Of a stretch of DNA of 64,000 nucleotides, positions 51,244-61,200 are shown one piece after another; the stretch's first letter is position 1; the number at the start of each line of letters is the position of its first letter. The notes beneath the pieces are model-generated. The model was not told the DNA's origin, did no database searches, and saw only the letters and a list, made by a program, of their open reading frames with translations. A program made the translations under genes and the position numbers. The DNA is from Chondrus crispus (lineage: Eukaryota; Rhodophyta; Florideophyceae; Gigartinales; Gigartinaceae): contig NW_005179049.1 of assembly GCF_000350225.1 (NCBI RefSeq), forward strand, positions 64,547-128,546, given 5' to 3'.

Positions 51244-53634
51244 TCAACGACTGGCTTCTCCTCCAGGTCCCGCCGTTTCGTACCCGAAGGACGATCGGGG
51301 ATAGAAGTCGGAATAGCGCGGCAGGGCGGCGCTCACATCTGCTAGAGCGAGCATTGCGACCGACGAACCGTGAGGACTACCGCCAACTATCTCGCCACTT
51401 GCGGCGAGGCCGCCGACGGATTGGGGCACGGACCCCAAGTGGGCATAGGGATCACGCAGTAATGGGCGACGGCTGGGAGGCGTTGCCTCCTGCGGCGTCG
51501 AACGTGTAATACCGGACGCAGCCCGCCACGCGCGGAGCTCGTTACGCTCATCGCGATAACGATCGCGGTCGGCGCTGATTTGTGCGATGGTCTGAGAACT
51601 ACGGGTAGAATCGGCGCGAAGAGCCTCCATGTCCCTCTGAACCCGGTGGTAGTGTGACGCGTACGCTTCGCGTTCATCCTCGAGTTGGCGAGCCTCGTCG
51701 CTACGCGCAAAGTACCAGCGCGCCATCGTACTGAGTAAGCCACCGACGGACCAAGTACGATCTCCAGAAGGCCCCAAGGCGCGCAAAACGTCGGGAACCG
51801 CCCCGAGCTCGTCCGGAGTCATAATATGGTCAACGATCGAGCCCGAGGAGGGACCGCCCTCCACCGGACGGAGTGGCGGGACGGGCAACGTTTCAGCCGG
51901 GGCACGACTACCCCGAGAAGGAACGTCGGCGGCCCGCGGAGTGGCGGCACGGAACGGGTTCGAACCCACGGAAATCTGTACCCGGGACTCGGCGTCCAGA
52001 TCCCGATAACGTTTGCAGCGTGCCGACCGGGCGGCGGAACCCACGCCACTACGGAGCTCCGCCGATCCGTGCGAAGAGGCCCCCACGACGGACCGCGCCA
52101 AGAACGCGTCTGTGCGGAAGTCGTACAACAAATAGACGCTCCGTTCTCCAGTGGAAAAATCGGTCCACGGACGATGGGTATGATCCCCCACCTCCCCGGC
52201 GCGGCGGAGGAGGTCCAGGACGGCGGAATAAGTCCACACGACGTGCGTAGACTCCCCGTCCGAAGGGTTTAGGGACACCCGGGGGAGCCCAGATGTTACC
52301 CTCTCTAGGAAGTCTAATGTTGAAGGAGGTTGGAGGAACACCCGGCCGTTCACTCCCAACTCGGTGCTCACGGCGTTACACACCGCCCACGCCCACTCGC
52401 GTTCGCAACTTGACACAAGACACGCGTGCGCCGGGTGTCCCCTCTCTGAGAAGGCGAACGGAAAATATTTAAGAACGTACGGTAAAAGCGGGTGCACTCC
52501 CAAGGAATGAAAGGAGTCCCGTACCACCGCCGGGAGAGAGGGGAAATATGCGGGCGACAGTCCGTGTTCGAAACACGCCGAACGGAACACGCGCCCATCC
52601 TTCTCGTCGGCACGACGGTACGCAGACCAGTGGAGATGGGCAACGGCGATGGAATGGATGCGCATCAAGGCGCAAGCCGATTTCTGAAGCGCCACCAACG
52701 GCTTCGAGAAGGCATACGGTCGGGGGCAAACGTAGAGCCCCGCGACCTCGGCAAGGACGAACGCCGACGAACCCCCTCCGCCGGGTTGAAGAATCGCCGA
52801 AGCCATACGATCAACGTAGTCAACCTCGGCGATGTTGTAGACGAAGGTGCGTTCGCACCGAATCTCGTCGGGAACTTGGTAGTCGGCCCCGGCCCCCTCC
52901 GCCGTGAGACGGGCGAGAGCAGCGGAGGCCTGCTCGACATGTCCTGCCTCGCTGATCTTGCGGACGCGCGCTAGATCCGGACGCAACTCCGTCCGGAGGA
53001 GGATTTTGGAAACAGTGACGTGGGTACGGGCATGACGAGCCCACGAGAACCGCATTCCGCTCAGGGAAAGAGGCGCAGACTGGTCGGCGGCAGCGCCGAA
53101 CAACTTAGTCGTACTGTGCGGCACGCCGGGACGGGTCTCACCCGCTCGAGGGACGGGGCACCGCGGCGAACCCAACGACCGGGACGGAACCACGTCGGAA
53201 CCCCCGTGAATTTCTTGTGCCCCGGAAGGAAGGGAGGCACGGGCGGCGACGATCGGTGAACTTGCTGGACCAGCGACGGCGTTGCTTGGGGACCCCGCGA
53301 GCCGTTCGGTGACGGGGGCCCCCACTTCCGCCGAGATCGTCGAGAGACGAGAGGGACGGGTCTTTTGGAAAGTCCTCGGCGGCGGGGACGGGATGGTCAC
53401 TTCGGGCGAGCGCCCCGCGGAGGAAGGGGGTGTCGAAAAAGGACCCTCTCCCGGCTCCGATGAGGTGGGAGGAGGCACGACGGCCCGCGACGGAGGGTGA
53501 GGTGTGACCATGATGTTTTTCGGAGCAATATACCCTTTATCAGTGAGAGAAGCCGCGGAAAAGGACGCGAGAGGAGAAGACAGGACGGCGATGATGGAAC
53601 CACGAAAGCAGGGACGCGAGCAACGGATCACCAC
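51244..53634 (-). CDS. antisense ORF of gypsy B, 796 aa, unrecognised
   Basis: An uninterrupted 796-codon frame on the strand opposite gag-pol, between pol and the 3' LTR. After a short hydrophobic start (SIIAVLSSPLASFSAASL, possible signal or membrane segment), residues about 40-190 are Pro/Ser/Ala-rich. Residues about 190-480 look folded, with aromatic- and Cys-containing stretches (FVYNIAEVDYVDRMASAIL, FVLAEVAGLYVCPRPYAF, VLKYFPFAFSERGHPAHACL). A second low-complexity linker follows, and residues about 670-735 are strongly coiled-coil (ARQLEDEREAYASHYHRVQ onward). No known family is recognised. Antisense ORFs in this position are known from some plant Tat-lineage gypsy elements; this one is in a chromodomain element. 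It may be a recruited host gene or regulator. Length in the absence of a coding opposite strand argues against chance. Confidence 0.65.
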   Translation of the reverse strand: MVIRCSRPCFRGSIIAVLSSPLASFSAASLTDKGYIAPKNIMVTPHPPSRAVVPPPTSSEPGEGPFSTPPSSAGRSPEVTIPSPPPRTFQKTRPSRLSTISAEVGAPVTERLAGSPSNAVAGPASSPIVAARASLPSGAQEIHGGSDVVPSRSLGSPRCPVPRAGETRPGVPHSTTKLFGAAADQSAPLSLSGMRFSWARHARTHVTVSKILLRTELRPDLARVRKISEAGHVEQASAALARLTAEGAGADYQVPDEIRCERTFVYNIAEVDYVDRMASAILQPGGGGSSAFVLAEVAGLYVCPRPYAFSKPLVALQKSACALMRIHSIAVAHLHWSAYRRADEKDGRVFRSACFEHGLSPAYFPSLPAVVRDSFHSLGVHPLLPYVLKYFPFAFSERGHPAHACLVSSCEREWAWAVCNAVSTELGVNGRVFLQPPSTLDFLERVTSGLPRVSLNPSDGESTHVVWTYSAVLDLLRRAGEVGDHTHRPWTDFSTGERSVYLLYDFRTDAFLARSVVGASSHGSAELRSGVGSAARSARCKRYRDLDAESRVQISVGSNPFRAATPRAADVPSRGSRAPAETLPVPPLRPVEGGPSSGSIVDHIMTPDELGAVPDVLRALGPSGDRTWSVGGLLSTMARWYFARSDEARQLEDEREAYASHYHRVQRDMEALRADSTRSSQTIAQISADRDRYRDERNELRAWRAASGITRSTPQEATPPSRRPLLRDPYAHLGSVPQSVGGLAASGEIVGGSPHGSSVAMLALADVSAALPRYSDFYPRSSFGYETAGPGGEASR

Positions 53635-55821
53635 GGGGATTATACGAAGAAAGATACCCCCGGTCGATACGACTAACCGCCGCCGCCCGGTCTAAAAATA
53701 GAACGAATTACGGAGGGCAACCACGACGGCAGAAGCTCCACGGAGCGGCCCTCGGTTCAGACAGCGGTGCTCCGCCCGCCGAAATTCACAAGGGGTGGCG
53801 ATGCTAATCGACTGACGATGGTAATGGGAATGTTCTCCTCGTCCGGCCGGAGTGCCCTACCCAGAGCGGTACAGTACTCTACTGCCGAGCATTCAAAGGC
53901 CGCTGCGGTCGCGTGCGGTGATGTCGCATCGGAGCATTTCTCGTGACCGAGAAGTCGTTGGCGCCCGGCGTGACTCCGGGTTGCCCGACTACTCGCGAGT
54001 GAGGACAACGACCTTGAAGTCATTCCCGAGGGACTGTGTGCGCCGAGGGAAGACACGCGAACCCCTCGCACCAGCGGCACAGGACCAAAAAGGCGGCCGA
54101 GAACGACGGCCTTGGGGTCGCTTCCCGGCCCGGCGGACGTAGCACGGCCGACGCGCATCCCGGCGACCGGATGCATCGCCGAAGTTTCAGCCAACCTCTC
54201 TCGTGTGTGCGAACGAGGCAATCCGCTCGTCGCCATCGCTGCAATCAGAGAAAGGGAACGCCGGGAACAACCCCGCCTACCCTGGCGCCGTGTACCTTAA
54301 CGCGTCAACTACTCGTCACATCGCCAGAGGAAAGGAGCGCGAGTGGAATGGATCGTTCAGGGGAATTACCACGCCGACTACAGACAACTGCGAGGGGTGA
54401 GTCATAAACCACAGCGACCCCCCCACGGCTCCCGCCCGCCCCTGCGAGGTCGCACCTGCCGATCGGAAGCAACTGATGAGGCGATCGTACCGGAAGCCCG
54501 CTAGCACCGCTGCGAGGCGATCATCGCCGGCCCCCTTTGTGGGAGCATCTCGATCGCCCTGCGAACAACTGAGGCCGAATTGAAGGGAAGCACGGTCTCA
54601 AAATAGACGCAATGGAGAGAATTGGTTGAGCTCTAGGTCCGTGTCCCGGCCGCCGGAGGCCACGAGGACACGCGGAAGAGAGGCGAACTCTCTACCCCCG
54701 ACTACGACGCCCTCAAGGAGGCCGCGGCGGACACGGAGGAAGGATGTGATGAGCACCTCGGTCATGCTCTCGACCACCTGCCCAACGGGGGCTCGTTAAA
54801 ATAAGCGCCTCAGGGACGACGCTACGAGCTCCCCAAGTGTAGCAATGACCACCTGGCCAATGGGAGCTCGTCAAACTCCCATTGAGCTTGACTCTCGCCT
54901 CCGCCGAGTCACACGCGAAAACCCGACGCTGTCTTCCCCCTCCTCTTCCCCGCTCGAGCCTGGAGTCCGATGTGAGGTATCGGCGATGCCACCCCGCTCC
55001 GACGAGCCGCGAGGGGCGGCACCCTCACGAATGCGGGGAGAGGAGAGCCGTGCGTAGCGTGGCAGAGAGGCCGAGGCGATGAGCTGGGGGAATGCGCACC
55101 CGCGGCGCCCGAGGAAAGGATCATGACCGACCGCGCGCCCATCATGAGCATTGCTGTGGAGTTTTTCGGCAAAAATTATTTTCGCGGGAAAGTGTATTTT
55201 TTTCGGCGATTTGATTAATGACAACCGGCTGATGCACACGTGCATCGCTGGACGACCTCGCGCGCACGCGGCAGACTAGCACGTTATCGAACGGACTGCA
55301 CCCTACGCGCGCGCCACGCCGAAGGCCAACGCAGGAAAGGGAGCCGCAAGCACGACGAAAGGGAACGGCCACCGCTCGGCGGAGAGGGGACGCCTACGCG
55401 TGCGATAATTCAACGAACACGCCTCAGGAGGTCAATCTTCGAGGTACTGTGTTGGCTGCGCTTGGGAAAGGAAGGGACCGCAAGAAAAGTCGGGGAGAAG
55501 ACGGCCCGAGACCCGGGGCGTACGCGGGAACAAGGAAGGACGGAAGGAAGACGAAACTGACGAAGTACATGCCGGACGTGGCGCGGTGCGGGGAAGGCGG
55601 GTCCCATCAGAGAGGTCAGAAGGGAGCGTCGGCGCTACGGCGCGGCCAAACTGGGTGCGCCGACTGAGGAAGAAGTTGGGCGAACACGGAGCAGGGCAAA
55701 ATGGGGAAGACCATTTGTGAAAATGCAAGGGGACGGTTCCCCTGCGCGAAAGGGATGAAGAAAAACAGGGGCGCAATCGGAGCTTGCCTGAACCGGAGAC
55801 GTACCCCCCCTACCCGCACAC
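53635..55821. other. gypsy B 3' segment, right of the antisense ORF
   Basis: No supported gene. It would hold the promoter of the antisense ORF. It contains the second copy of the direct repeat (54785-54980) and, near 55140-55260, a stretch homologous to gypsy A near 63860-63970 (including TTTGATTAATG). Confidence 0.5.
54785..54980. repeat. direct repeat flanking the antisense ORF, copy 2
   Basis: GGGGGCTCGTTAAA (54787) and GGGAGCTCGTCAAA (54862), with GGGACGA-type sequence between and a CT-rich stretch after, in the same orientation as 50740-50950. The pair brackets the antisense ORF. Confidence 0.6.
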
Positions 55822-55856
55822 GTGAACACTGACGTTCACGCCTAAGGGGGGGGCCG
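55822..55856 (+). repeat. pol-end/polypurine block, outer copy next to the 3' LTR
   Basis: GTGAACACTGACGTTCACGC, then CTAAGGGGGGGGCC, directly before the 3' LTR at 55857. The G-rich run is the likely polypurine primer for plus-strand synthesis. It is a second copy of 49307-49340. Confidence 0.75.
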
Positions 55857-56493
55857 TGTAGCATAACCGCCGACTACTGTACTACATATTAGATTTAGAA
55901 TTAGATCTAGCGCTGTAAGATACGGACCTTACAGCGTGCGCGCGCGGAACTTACAGCGCGCGAGCACCCACACGTGTACCCCACGTGTAGCACACGTGTG
56001 CTGTCAGCCCCGACGGCTGACAGCGTTACAGTGCGGGCCGGCCCGCATTGTCTACAGTAAGCCGACTACAGTACAGTCCGTACTGTACTGTAGACGGTTA
56101 TTTAACTTGTACAATAAATATAGGGAGCGACCGCCGGGGGAGGGGACCAGGACAGACAACCCTCCACCGACGGTCGACCACCCAGCTTACTCTACTCACA
56201 CCGCCGTTCCGCGAGTAGTTACCACCGAGCGGGTAGAGGACGCGCGCGACATCGCGGCGAGCTGCGATCCGCCTCCGCCCGTCAGTACCGGATCGTCAAC
56301 CGGTACTGCTCCGGGGCGTCGAGGCGTCGATCCACTCGCCTACGCGCGCGTCCCCGCGGACCACGCTCTACCACTCGCTACTGGCCCGCTTCCGGTGGCG
56401 TTGGTTGGTTCAAGACCCTCGGTACGCCGATCCGTGGTCTTCCGCCGAACATCGCTAACACCCCTCCGCCGTTTGTGGGGTGTTTATGCGACA
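55857..56493 (+). repeat. 3' LTR of gypsy B
   Basis: 637 bp, TGT to ACA, about 16 differences from the 5' LTR by eye. It is followed by GGAAG, the right target copy, and then by the H3 transposase. Confidence 0.93.
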
Positions 56494-56810
56494 GGAAGCG
56501 TTGCGCTTCGATAATCCGTTTCTGCCTGCTGCTGCCTTCTCATATGCGGAGAAAGCTTCATAACGAGCTTGAGAAATGCTGCACGAGTCATACGGAACAG
56601 TCGCTTGAAAGCCTGACTTCCCAGTTGGCGGGAGATGTGTCTGAATTGCGCTGAAAAGTTGTCGTCAAAAGCTCCTTCGTGCCCCTTTACGACAGCTTTA
56701 CGGCGTCGTCTTCGGCGTCGGATAGGGCGGAGGCGTTTTTGGAGATGGTGTTGCGCAATCGCAGCGGTAGTGATCGCTGCAGCCCTGGCGAGAACATGAA
56801 ATGGGAGCAT
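56494..56810 (-). pseudogene. Harbinger H3 transposase, N-terminal part
   Basis: Minus-strand frame starting MLPFHVLARAAAITTAAIAQ, with an Arg-rich patch (RRRRRRRK) and the Harbinger signature AFKRLFRMTRAAFLKLVMKL. It ends at the gypsy B target site; the continuation of the same gene is at 34181 downwards. About 240 bases separate the start from the right TIR. Confidence 0.82.
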
Positions 56811-57048
56811 AAGAGATGATAGTTAGATGGGATTTAGGACACGGGATGCCATGGAGAGCTACGATGGATGCTCTGCATGCAGGGATGGTCTTGGGCCTGC
56901 CATGAACGACGGTGATCGGCACATAATAGCTCCCCTCGATAGTCGATCCGTCAATAGGGCACACGGCGCTTAGCTTGGCCCGACACGGCGCGCGGATTTG
57001 GGCATTAATTTTTTCAGACGTTAAGTTTTAGTAAAACGAGGGCACGCT

Positions 57049-57090
57049 CACGCACGCACGCCCATGCGCAAAGGTTAAGAAAGGCCCAGA
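57049..57090. repeat. right TIR of H3 and right AGA duplication
   Basis: The inverted GGGCCTTTCTTAACCT end at 57049-57087, then AGA at 57088-57090, after which gypsy A gag sequence continues. Confidence 0.88.
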
Positions 57091-58170
57091 GACGATGCAA
57101 AGGTTGCCCGGACAACAGAAGACCGAACTCTCAACGATTCGCCGTATCGCAACGGCCGAGGGTACAACCAACCGCGCTCGTCTCGGGTTGCTGCTGCCGG
57201 ACGCGAAGCCAGCAGCGAAGGGAGTCCGAACTTCAAGATCGCACGGAACGAGTTCGCCGGCGACCGCCCTCCACATTGGAGAAGATGAGTGGCAGGCCGA
57301 CCCTGTCCTCATCACGCAAGGCTTCGACCGGGCAGGAGGCCGACCCCCTACGCCAGCTTCCACCAGTTTGACCGGAAGCTTCGCAACGGCGTTCGCACAC
57401 ACGCCAAAGGCCACGGGTGGTCCGAGCCACAACATGACCGAGCTGGATATCTCCCGTCGAGCAGGAGACCGCAGGCTGCCTAACGTGCCTCGACTCGCCG
57501 ATGAGGAGGCACGCCACGCGGCGACTTTCGCGTCGACCGATGGCAGCGTGTACATTTGTTGGCTGTGCCGGACGTACGGCCACGCCATGTACGCGTGCCC
57601 GTTCCTGTCGCCTGAACAACGTCAGTTCACGGCGTACAGGAACTACCTCTATCAGATGGAGACGCGCCCCGGAATGCGCAATCTCATCCAGCAGTCTACG
57701 CGGGCAGACCGAGGCCCGCGTCGAGGTGACCCGAGCCGATCGGGTGGGGGCGTCCGTTTTGCCCCTCGTGAAGGCGGGTACCGATACTCGGGGACCGATC
57801 AAAGGAATCGACGTGACCTTCGTCGGATGGATACGCGGTATCCCCGTCGAGATGGGCGAGGCGACCGGGGCCGACCCCCGTTGCCCCAAGGGGTACAGAA
57901 CGCCATCATGTACCTCTAAGATTGGGCTGGGGAGACGCACCCCCAGCCCACGGAAGGAGGCGGAGGGGAGCCCGTTCTCTCCACCCCTCTAATATTGCAA
58001 CGGCCGGACGTTGCAATCCAAGGCCATGAAGTATCCGATTACTTCGTAGAAGATGCCCAGTCGGGGTGGGGAAACCGTCCCCATCCGCGCGGCCAGGGGC
58101 CCGTCGACGCGCTACCTAACGATAGCCAAGCGAATAGCACTGACAGCTCGGGTAGTTCGAAAAACCCGTA
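57091..58170 (+). pseudogene. gypsy A gag region, 3' part with zinc knuckle
   Basis: Homologous to the second half of gypsy B gag: a QRLPGQQKTELSTIRRIATA stretch, the CCHC knuckle CWLCRTYGHAMYAC near 57560, the Arg/Gly/Asp-rich tail (PRRDGRGDRGR) and an acidic C-terminal end (SYDYFVEDAQ-type). Together with 25077-26556 it makes the gag region of gypsy A, split by H3. Confidence 0.85.
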
Positions 58171-58229
58171 AAGACGGTTACGTTCGCGCGGTCGCGTGAA
58201 CCGTCTTGTCACACCAACCTAGACCAGCC

Positions 58230-61200
58230 CCTATTTGTCCCCGGCGGGGGAGGGAAATGTTTACCGATATTATTCCCCTCAACCCCGCACAAGCGCACCG
58301 ATACACCCGTAAGCTCGGTGCGAAAGGACGAAGACGCTGAGGCAACCGTGAGCCCGGCGCACATGGAGGAAGGCACTGTGGCAACCGTGAGCCAAGTGCC
58401 TGACAAGAAGCGCATCGAACGCGCCCGCAGCCCGACCCAGGGGGACCCGGGGCCGCCAGAAGAATTCAAGCCGCGTACGAACGCGACTTGTAGCGGGGAC
58501 GCGGCCGACCGAAGGGCGCCCCGCGACCAAGGCCGAAGGACGCGGAAAAGAAATCGGAACCGGCGCCGGCGGCCCAGGCGGAACGATCTCGCCGAGCCGG
58601 GCACGCCGAATGTGGTCGACGGCGTCATTTGCTTTATGACGTCGAAGATTTACAACGTCCTTGGCTCGATAGCCACGGAGGTAAATGCCTTCAAGCCCCG
58701 CACAATCGCCGTTGATACGTGCTCGGGGTACAATCTGGTGAGGAAGGCCGACCTTCTTCCCGATTGGTCGCGGTACGTCATCTGCGACGCGCCACTGCCC
58801 CGATTGGCAGGCGCGAATAGTAACCCGCTAAAGCTCTCGGCCGTCGTACGTCTGGCCGTGCGGTTGAGGAACACGACGTTCCGAATTCCGTTCGTCGTGG
58901 CGGACCAGCTCGCCGTGCCGGTCCTCCTTGGTACGGCCTTCATCGATACACACGTACGAAGTATCGACATTGAAGCTCAACGGTTGGAGCTCCGCCAAGG
59001 TAGCTCCGTTGCCATCGTCGACGGGAAAGGGGAGCCGACTCCCCCAACCAGGCGGCACGGACGTCAGACAAGCCGGGCTGACGCACGCGACGAAGCCCCG
59101 CAGGCGATCCGAATCGCCCGCTGGGTTGCCATCCCCGCAAGGTGGCAGGCCCGTGTGCGCGTTACCACGACGGGAAGGGGCCTCGTGTTTATAGAGCCCA
59201 AGCCGTCACTCCAACACCGACATGGAGTGAGGCTGACGAACGGCGTCGTCGAGGTCCTGCCGAACCAGACCTTCGACTTCATCGTCGCGAACTTTTCGCG
59301 ACAGGAAAGGCGGCTTCCGAAGCACACCGTCGTGGGATACGCGAAGCGCAACCCCCTCGCCGTCTTGACTCCCGAACGTCGCATCGCCGAGGGGATCGCG
59401 CAAGCGCTACACCTCACCGACTTGGCCAATCAAGTCGCAACGGCAGGAGCTGGTCGACCAGGCTCCGCCCAGGGGGCAACCGTTGAGAAGAGAGGAGCCG
59501 GTACGGACGGCCGACCGGCGAGGTGCCGGCAGCCGGAAGGGGGCACTGCACCCGCCTCTAAAAAGGATCCCGAAAATCGGCCGGAGGATTGGGAAAAAGA
59601 AATCGACTTGTCATACATCGATAATGACAAGTTCCGGGGCCACGTGCTCGAGATGCTCCGTAAGCACTCGAGTCTGTGGAGCGGGGCGCTCGGAACGATC
59701 CGAGCGACCGAACACCGCATTCTCCTCGAACCGGGTACGAAGCCGATACGTTCAATGCCCTACCGAAAGGGGCCGGCTATGCGGGAGATGGTCGCCAAGG
59801 AAGTCAACAAAATGTTGAACGCAGGGGTAATCGAACCCGCGAGCACCGAGTGGGCGTCTCCCGTGGTGCTCGTACCGAAGAAAGACGGCTCTCTTCGGCT
59901 CTGCGTGGACTACCGGCGTCTCAACGCGAAAACGGCAGCGGATTCGTATCCGCTGCCCGGGATGGACGACTGCATCGATTCGCTCGGAGATGCAGCCGTT
60001 TTCACGACGTTGGACTACAATTCCGGTTATTGGCAGATCCCCGTCGCTCCGGAAGACCGGGACAAGACCACGTTCACCACGCATATGGGAACGTTTTGCC
60101 ATTTGCGTATGCCGTTCGGGCTAAAAGGGGCACCGGCCACCTTCCAACGTGCCCTCGACATCATCCTATCTGGCGTCCGATGGCAGATATGCCTCGTCTA
60201 CCTGGATGATATCATCGTGTTCTCCCGTACGCACGGAGAACACGCGAAGCATCTCGACACTGTCTTGAGCTTGCTGAGGAGATCCGGAATCTCCCTCAAG
60301 CTCAAGAAGTGTAGCTTCTTCCAACCAAAGGTGCACTACCTGGGGCACGTCATTCCCCCAGGTAAGTTGAGCGTCGCCGAAGCGGCGGCGGACGCCTTCA
60401 AGACGTTCACGTTCCCGAGGACGTTGACGCAGGTGCGCTCGTACCTCGGAGCGTGCAACGTCTACCGCCGCTTCGTGAAGGGGTTCGCGAAGATTGCGCG
60501 CCCAATAACGGACATGACGCGCAAGGACGCGGACCCCAACTTCGACGACCCGACCGAGCTGCAACTTCAAGCGTGCGAAGCGTTGAAGGAGCGGAAGATT
60601 TCTCCGCCGATCTTAGCATTGCCGCGGTACGGTCGGCCGTACATGATCGACACGGATGCTAGTGCCTATCAACTGGGCTGTACGTTGCTCCAGGAACACG
60701 AAGGCGCCAACGACTGGCGCCCCGTGGGGTATTGGTCGTACTCACTGTCCGATAGTGAGCGCAACTACAGCGCTACGGAGCGCGAATGCTTTGCCGTAGT
60801 GTGGGCCGTCCGCACACTACGGCCGTACATCGAAGGTACCAAGTTCATCGTCCGGAAGGACCATGATGCCCTCCGATGGCTTATGTCCCTCACGGAGAGT
60901 TCGGGAAGGCTTACCCGGTGGCGACTGCGGTTGGCGGAATACGACTTCACCATCCAGTACCGCCCCGGGCGCGTGCACCAGGTGCCCGATGCCCTGTCAC
61001 GCCTCGTGTCGCCAAGGGTCACCGACGACCCTCGCCCAGTCGTCGAGGTGGATGACGACATTCCCACCTTCGATGCGGGTACGACCGTCCGTGACATGTC
61101 GGACGAGCTCACGGACCACGTCTGTACTGCGAGCTGCGATCACAAGGCTGTCCATGTCTTCGTGACAACAAGGAACCAAGCCGGATCGCGAAGAGGTTCG

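Larger units (their letters stand above)
34182..56493 (+). mobile_element. gypsy B: Ty3/gypsy chromovirus with antisense ORF, broken, hosting element D
   Basis: The two 637-bp LTRs (34182-34818, 55857-56493) start TGT and end ACA. Flanking 5-mers AGAAG (34177-34181) and GGAAG (56494-56498) fit a target duplication with one change. The LTRs differ at about 16 sites by eye (about 2.5%), so the insertion is moderately old. Inside are the primer site, gag, element D (37473-44644), pol with chromodomain, a 6.5-kb 3' segment with a 796-codon antisense ORF, polypurine tract and 3' LTR. Apart from D, gag and pol together show about two breaks. It is inserted in the transposase of H3. Confidence 0.92.
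26557..57087. mobile_element. PIF/Harbinger DNA transposon H3, carrying nested gypsy B and element D
   Basis: TIRs start GGGCCTTTCTTAACCT at both ends and are flanked by AGA duplications inside gypsy A gag. H3's own DNA is about 8.2 kb; the rest is gypsy B. Layout matches H1: ORF2 on the plus strand near the left, DDE transposase on the minus strand reading from the right. Unlike H1, about 4.5 kb separates the two gene ends, holding unrecognised minus-strand ORFs and a minisatellite. Both recognisable genes are broken. It inserted after gypsy A and before gypsy B. Confidence 0.9.

Noticed and set aside
53757-54407. Open frames on both strands right of the antisense ORF
   Set aside because: Short relative to the GC content, overlapping, no motif; unlike the 796-codon frame they are not exceptional.
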